The position numbers were made by a program, and so were the translations under genes. The notes beneath the pieces are model-generated. The model worked only from the letters and a program-made list of their open reading frames with translations, had not been told where the DNA came from and made no database searches. From assembly GCA_022747635.1 (NCBI GenBank), contig JAKTNV010000042.1, positions 2,368,501-2,432,500 of the forward strand: a stretch of DNA of 64,000 bases, given 5' to 3'. Positions 9,966 to 22,058 of the stretch are shown here, one piece after another. Position 1 is the first letter of the stretch; each line of letters begins with the position of its first letter. This stretch comes from Hetaerina americana. Lineage: Eukaryota; Arthropoda; Insecta; Odonata; Calopterygidae.

Positions 9966-11783
9966 CCCAAGCGGCAGCCTATGGCTTAGGATTCTCTCGC
10001 TCTCAGTTTCCGCGATGAAACGGAGCCTTATGATTTGTTCGAGGAGGAGACAATCTTGAAAAACCAAGCAAAATATTCCTATTCTTACTATATGTTATTA
10101 TTGTCAGCATAAATGGTCGCCGTGGCAACAACTCATGAACGTAATAATCATACTAGTAACAATAATAATAAAAAAACTTCTTTATTAGACCACAATTGAG
10201 ACTAGATAGTTCCTTCTTTTATCTACCCCCACGTCGTTTATATGCATAAATACGTAAATAATCATTGACATAAAGTGTTTTGAAATTTTGATTGTGATTA
10301 TAAGAAAAATACGAAATAAAATAAAAAAAATTTTCACAGAAAATAACTGAGAAAGGTGGGAAAAAATACATACTTTTGTGAGAGAAACGTAAGGATTATG
10401 AAACGATATCCTCGTCGAAAAAAACTCGCTGCAGGAAAACACCCATGGAGAAAGGGAAGGTTTGAAAAACCTGCGAAAGTCTACTGAGGCATTGTTAATG
10501 TGAGGATGTGTAGTAAAAGTGGTAGGGTGATAATAATAATAAAATCAGATAAAATTTAAAACTGAGCATTAAATGTATGACATACTGCACAGTGTAGAGC
10601 GTTCCTGGTGTAATATCGCTGTACAATCCTTTCTAAGTTCCAAGAAGAAAGAATATCTCAAACTTAAGGGAAGCAGCTTGAGGTGGCACCGAGATGGGAA
10701 CACGCCCCACTACCCTGACTGTAAATTTCACTCGCCATAGGGCTTACTTGGAAGGGAACCTGTCCCCACCCAGAGAAGCCAACTGCCAGACTAGGATGTT
10801 TTTTTTTGCCTAAGGCTATTTCGTTTCATCGTAAATTTCATTATTTTGCCATTTGAAATTATTTAACAAATATCTTCAACGGAGAAATGTTCCCTCCCAT
10901 TAATGGCATTTAAAAATGAAGAATGTGACGCTGTACGCGACAGTTTGATAAAACCGTGGACGATAAATTAAGCATAACTAAGACGGAAAAAGATAAAACA
11001 TAAAATAAGAAAAATGACTTGCTGAGGATTCTGTTATTGTAGGGTCTGTCTGCAACGGCGGGAGAGTGATGAACATATTTTGGTCAGTACATACGTACAA
11101 TAATACTCTATCAAATTTTCTGACACAATTCAACTAATATCCGTTGCTTTCTCTCTATTTCAATCCTTCATACAACGACAGAAAATATAAATCAACTAGG
11201 TGTAATTCCTGAGTGATATTTTTACAACTAGGTGCACATCTGCGGATGGATCCGTTAAAGTACATTACGTGGAATTTCCTGTAGCTATTTGGATTTATCT
11301 ACGTGTGAGTTACAAGAAAATGGTGTACACATCATTTTCATTGGCGATTTCTTTTATAAATTCGGACACAAGTTACTCCTGACCATTTTTAGGAAAATAT
11401 TTGTTTTTCCCTTGTGCAACACAAAGTGCAGTCAGAATAGATACCTATTATCTCTTAATTCTTTAATGCATATAGCGTTCATAATATCGAACATGATTTT
11501 TCTTGGTGGAAAAAATGCAGTTAAGAATCTTGGAGGTTACTGTTTACCAGGTTACTCATGTACGTTCAAATTAAAATGATCTTCTTGACATGGTTTATTT
11601 GAAGTGACTCATTGATAAGGTATTTACAGATACTCGCTTTTGGAACACATATAAATAGTGGATAATATATTACGTTGAAATGTACAAGATGTTTTAATCA
11701 AGATAGATGCATTAGATATCAGAGCTACTCGTACCAACACAGCCTTGTCTAAGAACGGTTAATCTTCATGACGTGAACGCATA
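9966..11783. other. AT-rich stretch, nothing identified
   Basis: The stretch contains short ATA/ATAA simple runs near 10140-10175 and no gene-like ORF. The 96-codon frame at 11289-11579 resembles nothing I know. Confidence 0.5.
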
Positions 11784-12900
11784 TACTACCTTGATCAAAA
11801 AGTTCCCGGAATAACCACCGTGTGGCGCTCCCATTGTTCCGATTTGAGTTCTGTTTTTTTGTTAAATTGGTACATCTGTTGTTGATATTCCCTTTAAATC
11901 TTAGTGTCATAACTTGACATTTGCAAAAGTTACGGTCGGTTTTCGGTATGTCCATCAGTGCTTCCTGCGATTTTTCCATTACTTCCTCTCGGCTGCTAAA
12001 ACGCGTTCCCCGTAATGGTTTTTTAACTCGATTGAACAGAAAGAAGTCACAGGGAGCCAAATCAGGTGAATTCGGTGGCTGTTGGATGGTATTTGTTGCA
12101 TTTTTCGTCAAAAAATTACGAATAATGATAGCACTGTGCGACGGTGCGTTATCATGGTGCAAAATCCACGAGTTTTCTGCCCACATTTCTGGTCTCTTTC
12201 GGCGAATTGCTTCACGCAAACGTCTCATAACGCCCAAATAATACTCTTTGTTTACTGTCTGGCCTTCTGGAAAAAATTCATGATGCACTACACCGTTGTA
12301 ATCCATGAAAACCGTCAGCATTGCCTTCTTTTTTGACTGAAAACGACGTGGTTTTTTTGGTCTCGGCTCATTTGGTGAACGCCATTCACTTGCCTGATGT
12401 CTGGATTGCGTGTCGTACTCATAAACCCACGTCTCGTCTCCAGTAATGATCCTTTTGATGAATGTGGGATCGGATTCAGCCTCGCAAATCATGTCTTTTG
12501 CGACGTCAACACGGTCTCTTTTTTGCATGAAATTGAGGTCTTTTGGCTCTGCTACACGACGGAAACCCAAATCATTAACCACAATGTCTTGGGCGGATCC
12601 ATAGGCAATGTTCAAGTCCTCCGCTATTTCTCTGATGGTTAATTTGCGGTTATTGACCAACATTTCTTTTACTTTATCAATTTTTTCACCGACTTTCGAT
12701 GTCGATGGTCTGCCACTGCGTTCATCATCTTCGATTGACTCACGACCACTTCTGAACCGCTCGTGCCACTGGTAAACGACCGTTTTTTTTAGAGAATCGT
12801 TGCCGAAACACTTTTCCAACATTTCCAACGTCCGTGCGCCACTAAATCCGTTTTTTACGCAAAATTTAATACAAGTTCGTTGTTGCAAATTTAAATCCAT
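11749..12900 (-). CDS. Mariner transposase, DD34D, C-terminally replaced
   Basis: The start is taken as the ATG at 12900 (MDLNLQQRTC), the homologue of the ATG at 5370 in copy 1. An in-frame ATG at 12930 gives ten extra residues. The frame is open to 11749. It contains the Mos1-type helix-turn-helix, RSGRPS, and the full catalytic set GDETWVYEYD, HHDNAPSHS and SPDLAPCDFFLF with 34-residue spacing. Compared with copy 1 it lacks nine bases, leaving RRVAEPKD where copy 1 has RRVAANLVPKD, so part of the conserved LVP linker motif is lost in frame. After IPKTD the frame enters the terminal repeat and then flanking DNA, so the normal mariner C-terminus is absent. Catalytic activity is doubtful, but the frame has no stop or frameshift. 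Confidence 0.8.
   Translation of the reverse strand: MDLNLQQRTCIKFCVKNGFSGARTLEMLEKCFGNDSLKKTVVYQWHERFRSGRESIEDDERSGRPSTSKVGEKIDKVKEMLVNNRKLTIREIAEDLNIAYGSAQDIVVNDLGFRRVAEPKDLNFMQKRDRVDVAKDMICEAESDPTFIKRIITGDETWVYEYDTQSRHQASEWRSPNEPRPKKPRRFQSKKKAMLTVFMDYNGVVHHEFFPEGQTVNKEYYLGVMRRLREAIRRKRPEMWAENSWILHHDNAPSHSAIIIRNFLTKNATNTIQQPPNSPDLAPCDFFLFNRVKKPLRGTRFSSREEVMEKSQEALMDIPKTDRNFCKCQVMTLRFKGNINNRCTNLTKKQNSNRNNGSATRWLFRELFDQGSICVHVMKINRS
11786..11934. repeat. Terminal inverted repeat (transposase-3' side), mariner copy 2
   Basis: It pairs with 12956-13105 and ends at TTACG where homology stops. The transposase frame on the minus strand reads straight through it without a stop. Confidence 0.85.
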
Positions 12901-12955
12901 TTCTGAAATTGTAAAAAATCGCCAACACACACAGAGATAGATGTACTCTTGGCTA

Positions 12956-13105
12956 CGTAACTTTTGCTAATGTCAAGTTATGACACTAAGATTTAAAGGG
13001 AATATCAACAACAGATGTACCAATTTAACAAAAAAAACGGAACTCAAATCGGAACGATGGGAGCGCCACACGGTGGTTATTCCGGGAACTTTTTGATCAA
13101 GGTAG
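12956..13105. repeat. Terminal inverted repeat (transposase-5' side), mariner copy 2
   Basis: It is the reverse complement of 11786-11934 with a few mismatches. The transposase ATG lies about 55 bp inside it, so this end probably holds the promoter. Confidence 0.85.
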
Positions 13106-13107
13106 TA

Positions 13108-16048
13108 TTGCGTTGAAGGTTAATTTCGATGGGAAATATCTACTGATTATTATACTAAAATCCCTAATGCAAGTTTTACGCACTTCATTCCAGATATGTT
13201 TCTTACCTTTAAGGTATCGGGTACAATCCGCGGCAAAAAATGATTCAAACCCGTTTAAAGCGAGGACTAAATTTTTATTCATTAAATTTCGTAATGGAAT
13301 GAGGAGTTTTTTTTCTCCACTGGTAGTATGTAATTTCGAAAGTTTTTCCGCTCTTTTTTTAGGATCCTCAGAAAACTTGTCTCGATTTATAGCTTAGGTG
13401 TTCCTGACAGCAGCTTCTGGTAATACGCCTTGGTTGATAGCCAATGAAACTAGGAATTTCGAAGATAGCAGTCGTGTATCACAATAAATAGTGACAGTAT
13501 ATTTTTCCGCCATGAAGTATCTACATAGAATGCATTCCATGGCTAGTGAAAGTGACTGTACAGTGGGAACATTCAATGATTGGACCACAGTAATTATATA
13601 TTTTGAATTTGTTTTGATCGGTTTACCTTATCTGTTAGCACTACTATGCCAAGCGAAGAAAGAAAGTGGGGTTTAGCGTAACCGTATAGAAACCTGGGCG
13701 GTTTTATTTGGTATTATTTAAAGTGGTCCTTTGCCTTTCTCTTCTTAATGTCTGGGTGGGGATGTTCAGACCTGATTACTGAAGTACTTCCTTTTTTACT
13801 GAGTCTTTCCTAGTTGTTCACTATGTGGAAGCATTGAAGTGAGGTGTGAATCCAATGTAATATTTTTACAATTATGTACTTGTAATTCTAAGTTACCCTT
13901 GAACGACATGACCTGATACTGACAGCTGACCCCGAGCCTGCAATAGGTTAACATTTTTCCTTTTCTCGTCTCCTTCACCGATCCCTTTCAGTTAAACTTC
14001 GTCATTTTGATAGGTGAAAAAGAATCCAGGAATGAGATACTTCGGGGTATGAAATAATTCCGAGTTGACGCAATGATAGTAATATCTCAAGAGCAATCTT
14101 ACCTTCACGATCTTTTTCGGCACTTCAATTTTCAGTGGTAAAACTGGGCTGTTGAGCCAAGAGCACGACAGCGAAAGGGATTAGCCTTTTATCCTCAATT
14201 GCGGTCGAGCCTTCACTCTCCATCTGCCGATTAAATCGAGTCGGGAATAAGACACTCTTGTCCACCGAATTAAATTCAATCTGCCCTACTAGACGGTAAG
14301 AAAATTGCCTTATACGTAGCTTTCCCTAAATTTTGTAGAAATGGAAATAATGAGGCTTTTAAAAAGGAACACTGACCTTGTTTACAAAAATATTTTCCAA
14401 CGGAGATATGATGACTATCTTATGTGAAAGTACTGGGTGTCAGGTAATGATAAAGAGAATATCGAATGGTATATTTCACAGGAAGGAACAAAATGAGTGT
14501 ATAAAACCTTACGCATGTTCCACAACAGTGATACGAGCGATGGAATAAGTTTAAAAAAAGAGTCTTTTCAAATTGTGTAACTATGTTAAAACACCCGGCG
14601 TAACACCCAGTCTTGCCAATACTTGATGTTGGATGAGAACGATTATTTGGAGGAAATTTCTTGGACACGATGCCAAAATTTCCAGTTCTGGGTGATGCCG
14701 GTCGTTGCAACGAGTCCAGGTTCGGCATTTTTCGCTCGCTAGGTCAGTAGCAGTACATTTAAATGAGTGTCACTACGCCCCAAACTGGTTTGTTTCATTT
14801 CTGGTTCAGTTTCTGAGGTAAGCATAACTCAATCCGACAAATCGGTCACCCGAAACATTTATCCCGTCCGTGGGGTGAATGCGAATTATAATGACCGTTT
14901 AAGATTCGAAAATAGCAGCGATTAAGAAATTACATAGGGGAAAGGAATTTAAAATGCACAAACGGGAGCCAGGACTACTTTTTCGTCAGGCTGTAATAGT
15001 CTGAATAACTTAACACTTTTTTCTCCACTACGGACTTTAACTAATGCACAGGTTAAAGCAGTAACAAAAGGGACCAAATGGGCTTTGAATACGCTCGTTT
15101 CCATAAATAAATTATCACTATTTTGTCATACCAGGATAAGCATTTAGAAAGAACAGAAAAATTAACTAAAAAGCGTCTATACAGTCAGGGGTGGAGGATA
15201 TGTCATAATAGTCCGCGTAGAGTCCTGTACTACAAGAAACTCCATTGGATATTAAACCATTTAAAGAAATGCCTACCTTATCACCAGAAATCGGATAATA
15301 AGGTTGGCGGTGGAAGACTGCATTTCAGACGTTTCATTTGTCATTTCGTATTAAATAATGCACCAAAAATACAGATCTATCAAGTGTTTTCTTGTTAGAG
15401 CCTTCGGAGATAAACCTTCTATATGTTTAAAAAATACTTTGAACGGTTAAAGTTTTCCCTTGCACGACGATTTCTTAGAAATTCTGACTCCCTTATATTT
15501 TAGCCATAATTTTGATAGAAAGTTTTCATGGAGACATATTTACGGCATTTAGATAATCTATTCGAGACAGTCATTATAAATGGAAGATATCTCCTGATAA
15601 CCGTCATTTCAAAAGTTGGTTGGCCATTACGGAACTTAAAAGTTATTACATTTTATCCCCTTGATTAATTTTTTACTTGCGTTTTTTTTCTTATTCTACG
15701 GGGTAAATAACTACGTTTGGCTCAAGAGATAAGTTTTTAATGGATTTAACTTACTGTGGAGTCATTTTTCCAGTTAAATATTATTGTATTGAAGCTATCT
15801 TTAAAATAATTTCCATAAGTTAAACTACATAAATTCTCTGCTAGTCCCTAATGTTCTAGTAATTTTGAGGGCGCGGAGTTTCTTCCTGCCACAAACCCTA
15901 ACTGTAGATTGGGCGGCATCCTGTGGATGTAATTTAATTAATTTTGTCAGTTTAGAATGAATTGGATTTTTGAAAACTAGCAGGAGATTGTAATTTGCGT
16001 GGTTTGTTCGATGTCCATTCTGTACCTCTCTCTAGGTGGAGGACGGCC
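13108..16048. other. AT-rich stretch, nothing identified
   Basis: Only short unremarkable ORFs occur, of 102 codons or fewer. No conserved motif, RNA gene or clear repeat is recognised. Confidence 0.5.
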
Positions 16049-16053
16049 AAATA

Positions 16054-16740
16054 CAGAGTCCATCCCAAAAGTAGTCGGGCTGAGTAAATTAAGGAAAGTA
16101 TTGTCAGAATTGATACATCAACTCAAAAGTTTTCTAAGTAGCACCCCTGTACGTCCACACACCGCTGACAGTGGTTTTTCCAAGCCTTGTAAGCCTTTTG
16201 AAATACGGCGCCCCGATTGCTGCTTAGCTCCCTCGTCACGGTCTGTTGTAACGCTTCCACCGAGCCGTGGTGACATCCTTTCAGCACAGATTTTAAGCGG
16301 GGGCAGAGATAGAAGTCTGTTGGGGCATTGTGTGAAAATTTTGGATTCTCAATCTCTTGGTGAAGAAACTCTTGGTAGATCCGCGTGCGAGTTTCCTTTT
16401 GTTCGTCCGAGAGCACTCTCGGGACCAACTTCGCAAAAACCTTTCTCATGCCCATTTTTTCGGTCACAAGTCGATGTAAATTACTTTTAGGGATGCGAAG
16501 TTCATCATAAACCATGCGAAAACTTAGTCTGAGATCCCTGTTCAACAAAAACTTCACTCGTGCAAGATTTTCGTCACTTTTTGAACTCGAAGGGCGCCCT
16601 GAACGTTCGGAGTCTTTAACATCTTCTCTACCCTCCTAAAACAACTTGTGCCACTCAAAAACACCCGATCTACATGCATTTCATGATTATCTTTCCCGGT
16701 TTTGCCCAGTTTCACGCAAACTTTGATGTATTGATGTAGC
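16054..16740 (-). mobile_element. Third mariner (family 3), internally deleted, one end recognisable
   Basis: The left tip at 16054 begins CAGAGTCCATCCCAAAAGTA, preceded by TA at 16052-16053, and looks like a mariner end on the 3' side of a minus-strand transposase. No matching inverted end is visible near 16740-16860, so the 5' end is lost or diverged. The content is a transposase relic with its catalytic domain removed. Confidence 0.7.
16123..16730 (-). pseudogene. Mariner family 3 transposase relic
   Basis: The frame 16123-16557 begins within the second helix-turn-helix and contains the linker block AKLVPRVLSDEQKETR. It then jumps from ENPKFSHNAPTDFYLCPRLK into the C-terminal region, ending CQRCVDVQGCYLENF. 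The segment holding the first two catalytic aspartates is deleted; the fragment NAPTDFYLCPRLK fuses the second and third catalytic motifs. Upstream, across a stop and frame changes, the minus strand still reads ERSGRPSSSKSDENLARVK (about 16560-16620). It is clearly non-functional. Its well-preserved C-terminus shows what family 1 has lost. Confidence 0.8.
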
Positions 16741-16863
16741 GCTGTTCAAAAAACCGGCCCATGACGGAGCGTGACGAGGTCACGTTAGAGAGGTTTCTCA
16801 AACGAACGATCCACACAGTGTAATGCATGGAGTAGAATGGAATAATATAATTAAATACAACTT

Positions 16864-18197
16864 TTGCTGAAAATTAAGCCTAATAAATCCTCCAGGCCCG
16901 ATCCAATACGTGCTCGTATATTTAATGAGCTAGCGTCGGAAATTGTACCGCATCTAGAAATCATATTTAAGAAGTCGCTGGTAGATCAAAAGGTTCCTAG
17001 AGATTGGAAAACGGCTAACGCAACATCAATATTTAAAAACGGAGACGAGGAGGAACCGAGCAATTACAGACCTATTTTCCTCACATCCAGTTCGTGCAAA
17101 TTTATAGAACATATAGTTGCTAGTTCGATAGTGAGACACCTCGATAATCAGAAGATATCAATGAAAAAGCAACACGGTTTCCGAAAGGGTAGACCCTTCA
17201 AGACATAACTTGCGCTTTTTGTTCATGATATTCTAATTTCGGGAGAAAGCTATGTTAAAATGGATGCGATTTTTTTAGTTTTAAGAAAGCCGCGCAGCCT
17301 TAACAAAATACCTCATAGTAAACTACCCACAAAGCTAGAAGCATACGGCATTGATAAAATTATCCGGGGTTGGATTAGACATTTTGAATGGTCGAGTACA
17401 AAGAGTAGTGATAGATGGAGTTTAACTGTAGTAACATTTACGTCAGGTGTTCCCCAGGGAAGAAGCATTGGACCTCTTTTATTCCTACTTTACGTTCACT
17501 AGTAAGTAAACTAAGTATTCACTAGTAAAATACGTTTATTTGCCGACAATGCAGAGGTTTACCGTAATATTCGCAATTCTGAGGACACAGAAGCTTTATC
17601 AGATGACCTTAATGCTACTTAAAAAATGCGTGTTGATGCATTTTTTGAAAAAAGAGCAATTCCCTACCGAAAGCCTAATGCATCGGGGACACCGAAATGA
17701 AATTTGTACACTCGATTACATACTTAGGCGTTACCTTCACTCACGACCTCTTCTGGGTGAAACACATACAGGGAATATGTGGACAAGATAACAAAAAATT
17801 AGGATTTATTAGAGGAGTGATTGTAATGAAAAGGTCAAAGAGAAATGTCAAATTTCGCTGGTTTGGCCTAATTTAGAATATGCTGCAAGTATATGGGATC
17901 CCTACGATGCTGGATTTATTGCCGAATTGAATTGCGTGCAGCGTAGAGGAGTAGTTTTGCAAAAAGTTGTCATAATAATTTTAGTTGGGTATCCAACATA
18001 TTAGAGCAGCTAGGCTGGGAATCACTCTCGGAGCGAAGTTTAACTTTCAGATTTATTCTCTTGCATAAATTGGAAGGATGTCTCTACAACAGTGATGTTG
18101 ACAATGTCCTATTACCCCCATCGTACTATGGTAGGAGAGATCATGCCAATAACATTAGAGAGATTATGTATAGAACCAATAGATTTAAGGTGTAATT
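16864..18197 (+). pseudogene. Non-LTR reverse transcriptase, decayed
   Basis: Three frames carry successive parts. 16864-17208 has KPNKSSRPDPIRARI, VPRDWKTANATSIFKNGD, NYRPIFLTSSSCKFIEHI and QHGFRKGR, which are RT domains 0-2. 17260-17502 has the KIPHSKLPTKLEAYGI and SGVPQGRSIGPLLFLLYV blocks. Near 17525-17570 the catalytic YADD box is degraded to FADN. Beyond, interrupted frames still show LEQLGWESLSERS, YYGRRDHANNIREI and SPRTIKD, the conserved C-terminal thumb and tail of jockey/CR1-type LINEs. Stops and frameshifts throughout show it is dead. Confidence 0.85.
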
Positions 18198-18224
18198 TTC
18201 CCCACGAACGATAAAGGATCAGGA

Positions 18225-18335
18225 TAACATAGCCCGACGGCGGTAGAGTTGAATTCGGATTGAAATTAGTTTGGTGTGTATTCACACCCTGCCACACACC
18301 CTAGCGGTGACTTCCAGGGTACTAAAATATCTTGA
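18225..18335 (+). repeat. 3' tail of the LINE, copy 1
   Basis: Shared landmarks with 54866-54965 include AGCCCGACGGCGGTAGAG versus AGTCCGACCGCGATAGGG, then TGGTGTGTATTCA, CCTAGCGGTG and GGGTACTAAA. Confidence 0.7.
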
Positions 18336-18516
18336 CAAAATCTCTCTATAGGCTATAATTCGCTACACATAGTATTTGCTTACATTTTCTGCTAGTATTT
18401 GCCTTTAATATTAAAATTTCGGTTATTCCAATATTTTAGATAGTTAACTACACATATGATCTATCACGTTGCCATTTCTTTAAAATATATTAACCATAAA
18501 CACAGTAATCAACCCG

Positions 18517-18774
18517 AAGATCGGTTTGGTAGGTGATGATAGAGTTCACCCAGTGCTAAGGCCGACGGCGTGTGAAATTCACACATCAGGGTATGGGGGC
18601 CAGTGGTTTCCCCTGAACCGCTTGTAGTTTCCCAGGAAGATCTTGTACCCGTAAAATCACATGGCTTAGGTGGAGCTGAAGGTACCCAGTGAGGCATATC
18701 TGGGCATCGAACCCGGACCCTCCGATCAGTATGCCAACGCTCTACCTCTGGACTACCGCGATCCTTGTACAATA
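18517..18774 (-). mobile_element. tRNA-derived SINE, family B copy 1
   Basis: On the minus strand the right end is tRNA-like. An A-box-like GGTAGAGCGTTGG is followed about 30 nt later by a B box, GGTTCGATGCC, the internal RNA polymerase III promoter. The body shares blocks such as TTTCCCAGGAAGATC and the end GATCGGTTTGGTAGGTGATG with the copy at 56188-56408. No clear target-site duplication is seen. Confidence 0.75.
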
Positions 18775-21700
18775 TGTACAGTTAGATTAAAATCCAAACA
18801 TTGCTTGGATTTCGTTCCAAGGGCAATTCTAATCCTATGACCCCTTGGGTCCACTGGAAAATATCCTGAATATCAGGATTGCACGGACTCTATTAATACC
18901 ATAGATGCAATCTTGGTGAAAATTGTCATGAAATTTTTTTATATCCGTTTAAGAACTGTTTGGGACATCCTTTACGATCTTAAGGCTGCGATAGTTCAAA
19001 CAAAGGGCCTCACAGTAGCTGGCTACTGCAGTCCCTCTGATTACTCCACCGCACTTCCTAAGAGCAGAACGGTAGTCGTTCGACTAGTCAGACAAACTCT
19101 CGACGGGAGAAACGCAACTATTCTTTCTTTGGCTCACGCGAAGGGGAAGTACTCAGTAACAGTCAGCAACACTTTTATGCTTGCATGGCTCATCAAGAGA
19201 ATTCCATTTATTTTTGGAGTACAACTTTCTTAATCTACTATCGCCGCAAGCTAATATTTCTGGCATGTTATGTAAATCTTCAATATTTAAACCGAATAAA
19301 TATTGCATAAGTTTACAATTGTGGAGATCGAAGATTCCTAACACACTTCTCAATTTGGTATTTATAATTTCCAATCTCCTCGTGCGAGCAGCGTGTTGGA
19401 CAGGTTGGATAGAGAGTTTTTCCATTTATAGAAAGGTTCCGGGATCGAACCCAAATAATGCCTCTCATCACTTCTATCTAAACATAACCTTTCCCGGGGG
19501 AAATGAAATCGCCCCCATATACTGGGTGTGTGAGGCGTTGGGTAGAATTCGATGCGATCTCAATCTAATCACCCTTCATACTGCCCTATCAGTGAAAAAT
19601 CCACTGTGGGAGCTTTTAGACGGTATGCATTGATCCTTAAACTATAAAGAGGAATCCAATATAAAACATGAAGCACCTATTTATAGGGTCATATAGCGAC
19701 TAAGTACACCAGTGTGATCTGGTTAATTGGGCAATTAATACTGTTTGGCAAGAAGGAAAAGGAGGAAGGCTGGAGAGAAGCTTGTTCTTGGCACTAAAAC
19801 CTTTTTTTACGTTTTCATTCGACGTCGTTCCCTCGAATCGTTTTCCAAGTAGTTCCTAATTGGGTAACTCAAAATCACTATCAACTCCGGGTATTGGATG
19901 CACGCCTTCGGGAAAGGAGGAATAATTTTCAGGTAACTAAGAAAATGCTCCATAACAATTTTGGATTATTCATCGTAACACTAATAAGAAAGCTATCGAT
20001 ATTTTTTGCCATTCTGTAAATAACTACGGTGTTCGTGCACATGTATCTTCAGAAAAACCGCACCCAAAGCCATGTACAGAACGGTGTACAAGATCTAAGA
20101 GGAAAGAATGGTGATCAGGAGAGAAATTAAAGGAATTTAATTAAGAGTGAACAAATTTAAAATGCTCTAACAACGTATTTCCGGTAAAAATAAAATCCCT
20201 AAACCGTGCTACTTGGTGGGATCCTAAAATGACATACAGAGAGTTCTCAAATGTACCTGCAATATCAATTTCGTAGTCCTTTTGGCAATTAAAAGCAAAG
20301 AGAACATATTTTAACATCTCCTTGAAATTGAAAATAAATGCTATCTATATTTAATTTCATCACCGTGTGGCTATCTTTCAGCATGATTATAAACTGCCAT
20401 TTTTAGCAACCACGATATCGTTGGTGTCTATAGTTTTGGAGCATTTGTTGTGCCTTAATGGGAAATGACTGATCAAGTAGAAATACGTACAAGCGATAAA
20501 TGACACTCCAAGTTATCGCAGTGGGCGTGATGAGTGCGTTTTAATCGATCAAGCACCTATCCGGGACCAATCCCCGTTTCCCATGGGGCATATAATTTGC
20601 TTCCTCCCCTCGTCCAAACCCATGGTCCCTCCTACCCTCTTAGTAGTAGACATGCGGGAAAGTGACATCACCAATGATTTCGTGTGCCCCAAGGATAATT
20701 TTGGGGTGCTGAATATTACCCACATCCTTTTACGGGACACGATGGAGGCATTCCTTCAAATTATGATCGAGCGGCGGCGAAAAGCAGAAGAAAGGGCCGG
20801 ACGGGAGAAATTACAGTCCCTGGTCCACCAAAGATGAGAAAATAAGGCGATTTGGACGAGGGAGAGGAAGGAGGAGAACCGTTAAGCGGCGAATACTTTA
20901 TGGGCGAGTGAATGTTTGATCGCTAATATAGGTGGGATGGCGATATCCGCGTGTAAAAAACTTATCTCCCTCTATTTACCTTGTTTGCCTAAAGGGAGCA
21001 CTTGAGTCGGCAGCTAAGGCTCACCGCAGTGTCACCTTCACGGTCATTTGTCCGGGTGTAATTGATAGGAAACGAGACTCTCGCACCCGCGTACACTTTA
21101 TTAGGTGAGTTTGGTCAAGACTGGCTCTAAGTTTAGGAGAGAAAAAACTCATCAAAAACGTTTCAAATGAATCCGCAAGGCACAAAAATATTTTTCCTCA
21201 ATTTCTCATTCCTTCGTCATATTCTCATTCAGCAACAAGGAAGCATTAGCTTGTTTTAAATCATTACTAGGAGGAAAATGTTTTGTAAAAGGCAGGGAAT
21301 GTACGGCGGTTGGCAATTATATGCATCGTACCTTGAGGAGATATCCGTCCGTGTTGAGACACATCCACTACCTTCATCTTAGTGGCGATTCCTTGTATCA
21401 TCGATCGACCTCAGTTTCCACTCTTAAATTCCAGCTCAAGTTTTAATGGTAAGTATCTTTATGAAAAGAGTGAGAAGCTAAGACGAATGCGACATAACTC
21501 CCATGAAATTGGCGGAAGGGACTCTCGGGATTTTCCCTCTAAAAGGGAAAAATTATCACTTTTGAAAGTTCGGGGAACGTTATAACTCTGGAAAGCGTAG
21601 TTTTCACATTCGCCATTTTCGTTCTCCGTTGCGTTTATGCTCGAGGTGAGCCACTTACAACGGAATCAAGCATCCTCTTGTTTGTGGAAGTACATGCATG

Positions 21701-22058
21701 TATGTCACGTCCGGTTTCTTCTTCAGCAAAAAGAAGTGGGACCTGTTTCAGACTTTCACAAATTTAGTGTCCTTTCGTGCTTTATTTTTTCGACAAGCCG
21801 TCTTGCGATTGCGTTAATAAAAGGGAAATGGCGCACAGTGGACGGGATGCCACCCCATCTTCGACCTTTGAACAGGATTAACTTCGGTAACTTTTCTCAG
21901 ATGAGGCTACAAACAGCATGACTGCGCTTGGAATATTTATTCATTATAGAGAAGCCAAGGTTTCACTGCGGACTTTTCATAAAAAAATGAATGGAGAAGT
22001 CCATACGATGTTTTGTAACGTCACGAGATAAGTAGCTGAACATGTTTACAACTTCACA
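18775..22058. other. Stretch without recognised genes
   Basis: ORFs of 150 codons or fewer occur (for example 19181-19633), with no family I recognise. The 84-codon frame at 20583-20837 has an acidic/basic helical-looking C-terminus but is overlapped by an opposite frame and is unassigned. Confidence 0.5.

Larger units (their letters stand above)
11786..13105 (-). mobile_element. Mariner family 1 copy 2, complete with both ends
   Basis: The element is 1320 bp and flanked by TA at 11784-11785 and 13106-13107. Both tips read CTACCTTGATC inward. The inverted repeats are 11786-11934 and 12956-13105, about 150 bp each, and nearly identical to each other and to those at 5165. It carries a minus-strand transposase gene. 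Both copies share the same junction at which the right repeat replaces the transposase C-terminus, so they descend from one already rearranged element. The near identity of the copies points to recent activity. Confidence 0.9.
16858..18340 (+). mobile_element. 5'-truncated LINE (jockey/CR1-like non-LTR retrotransposon)
   Basis: The element begins inside the reverse transcriptase and ends with a 3' tail region (about 18225-18335) that recurs at 54866-54965. This is the usual outcome of incomplete reverse transcription. The 5' half, including any endonuclease, is absent. Confidence 0.8.

Noticed and set aside
9317..9970. 217-codon minus-strand ORF and its 170-codon plus-strand partner as genes
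   Set aside because: They overlap on opposite strands inside a CpG island, are Pro/Ser- or Gly/Glu-rich and resemble no family; few stops are expected in such DNA.
11921..12642. Plus-strand ORFs across mariner copy 2, and the matching minus-strand frames in copy 1 (5628-6358)
   Set aside because: Antisense shadows of the transposase; they recur only because the element recurs.
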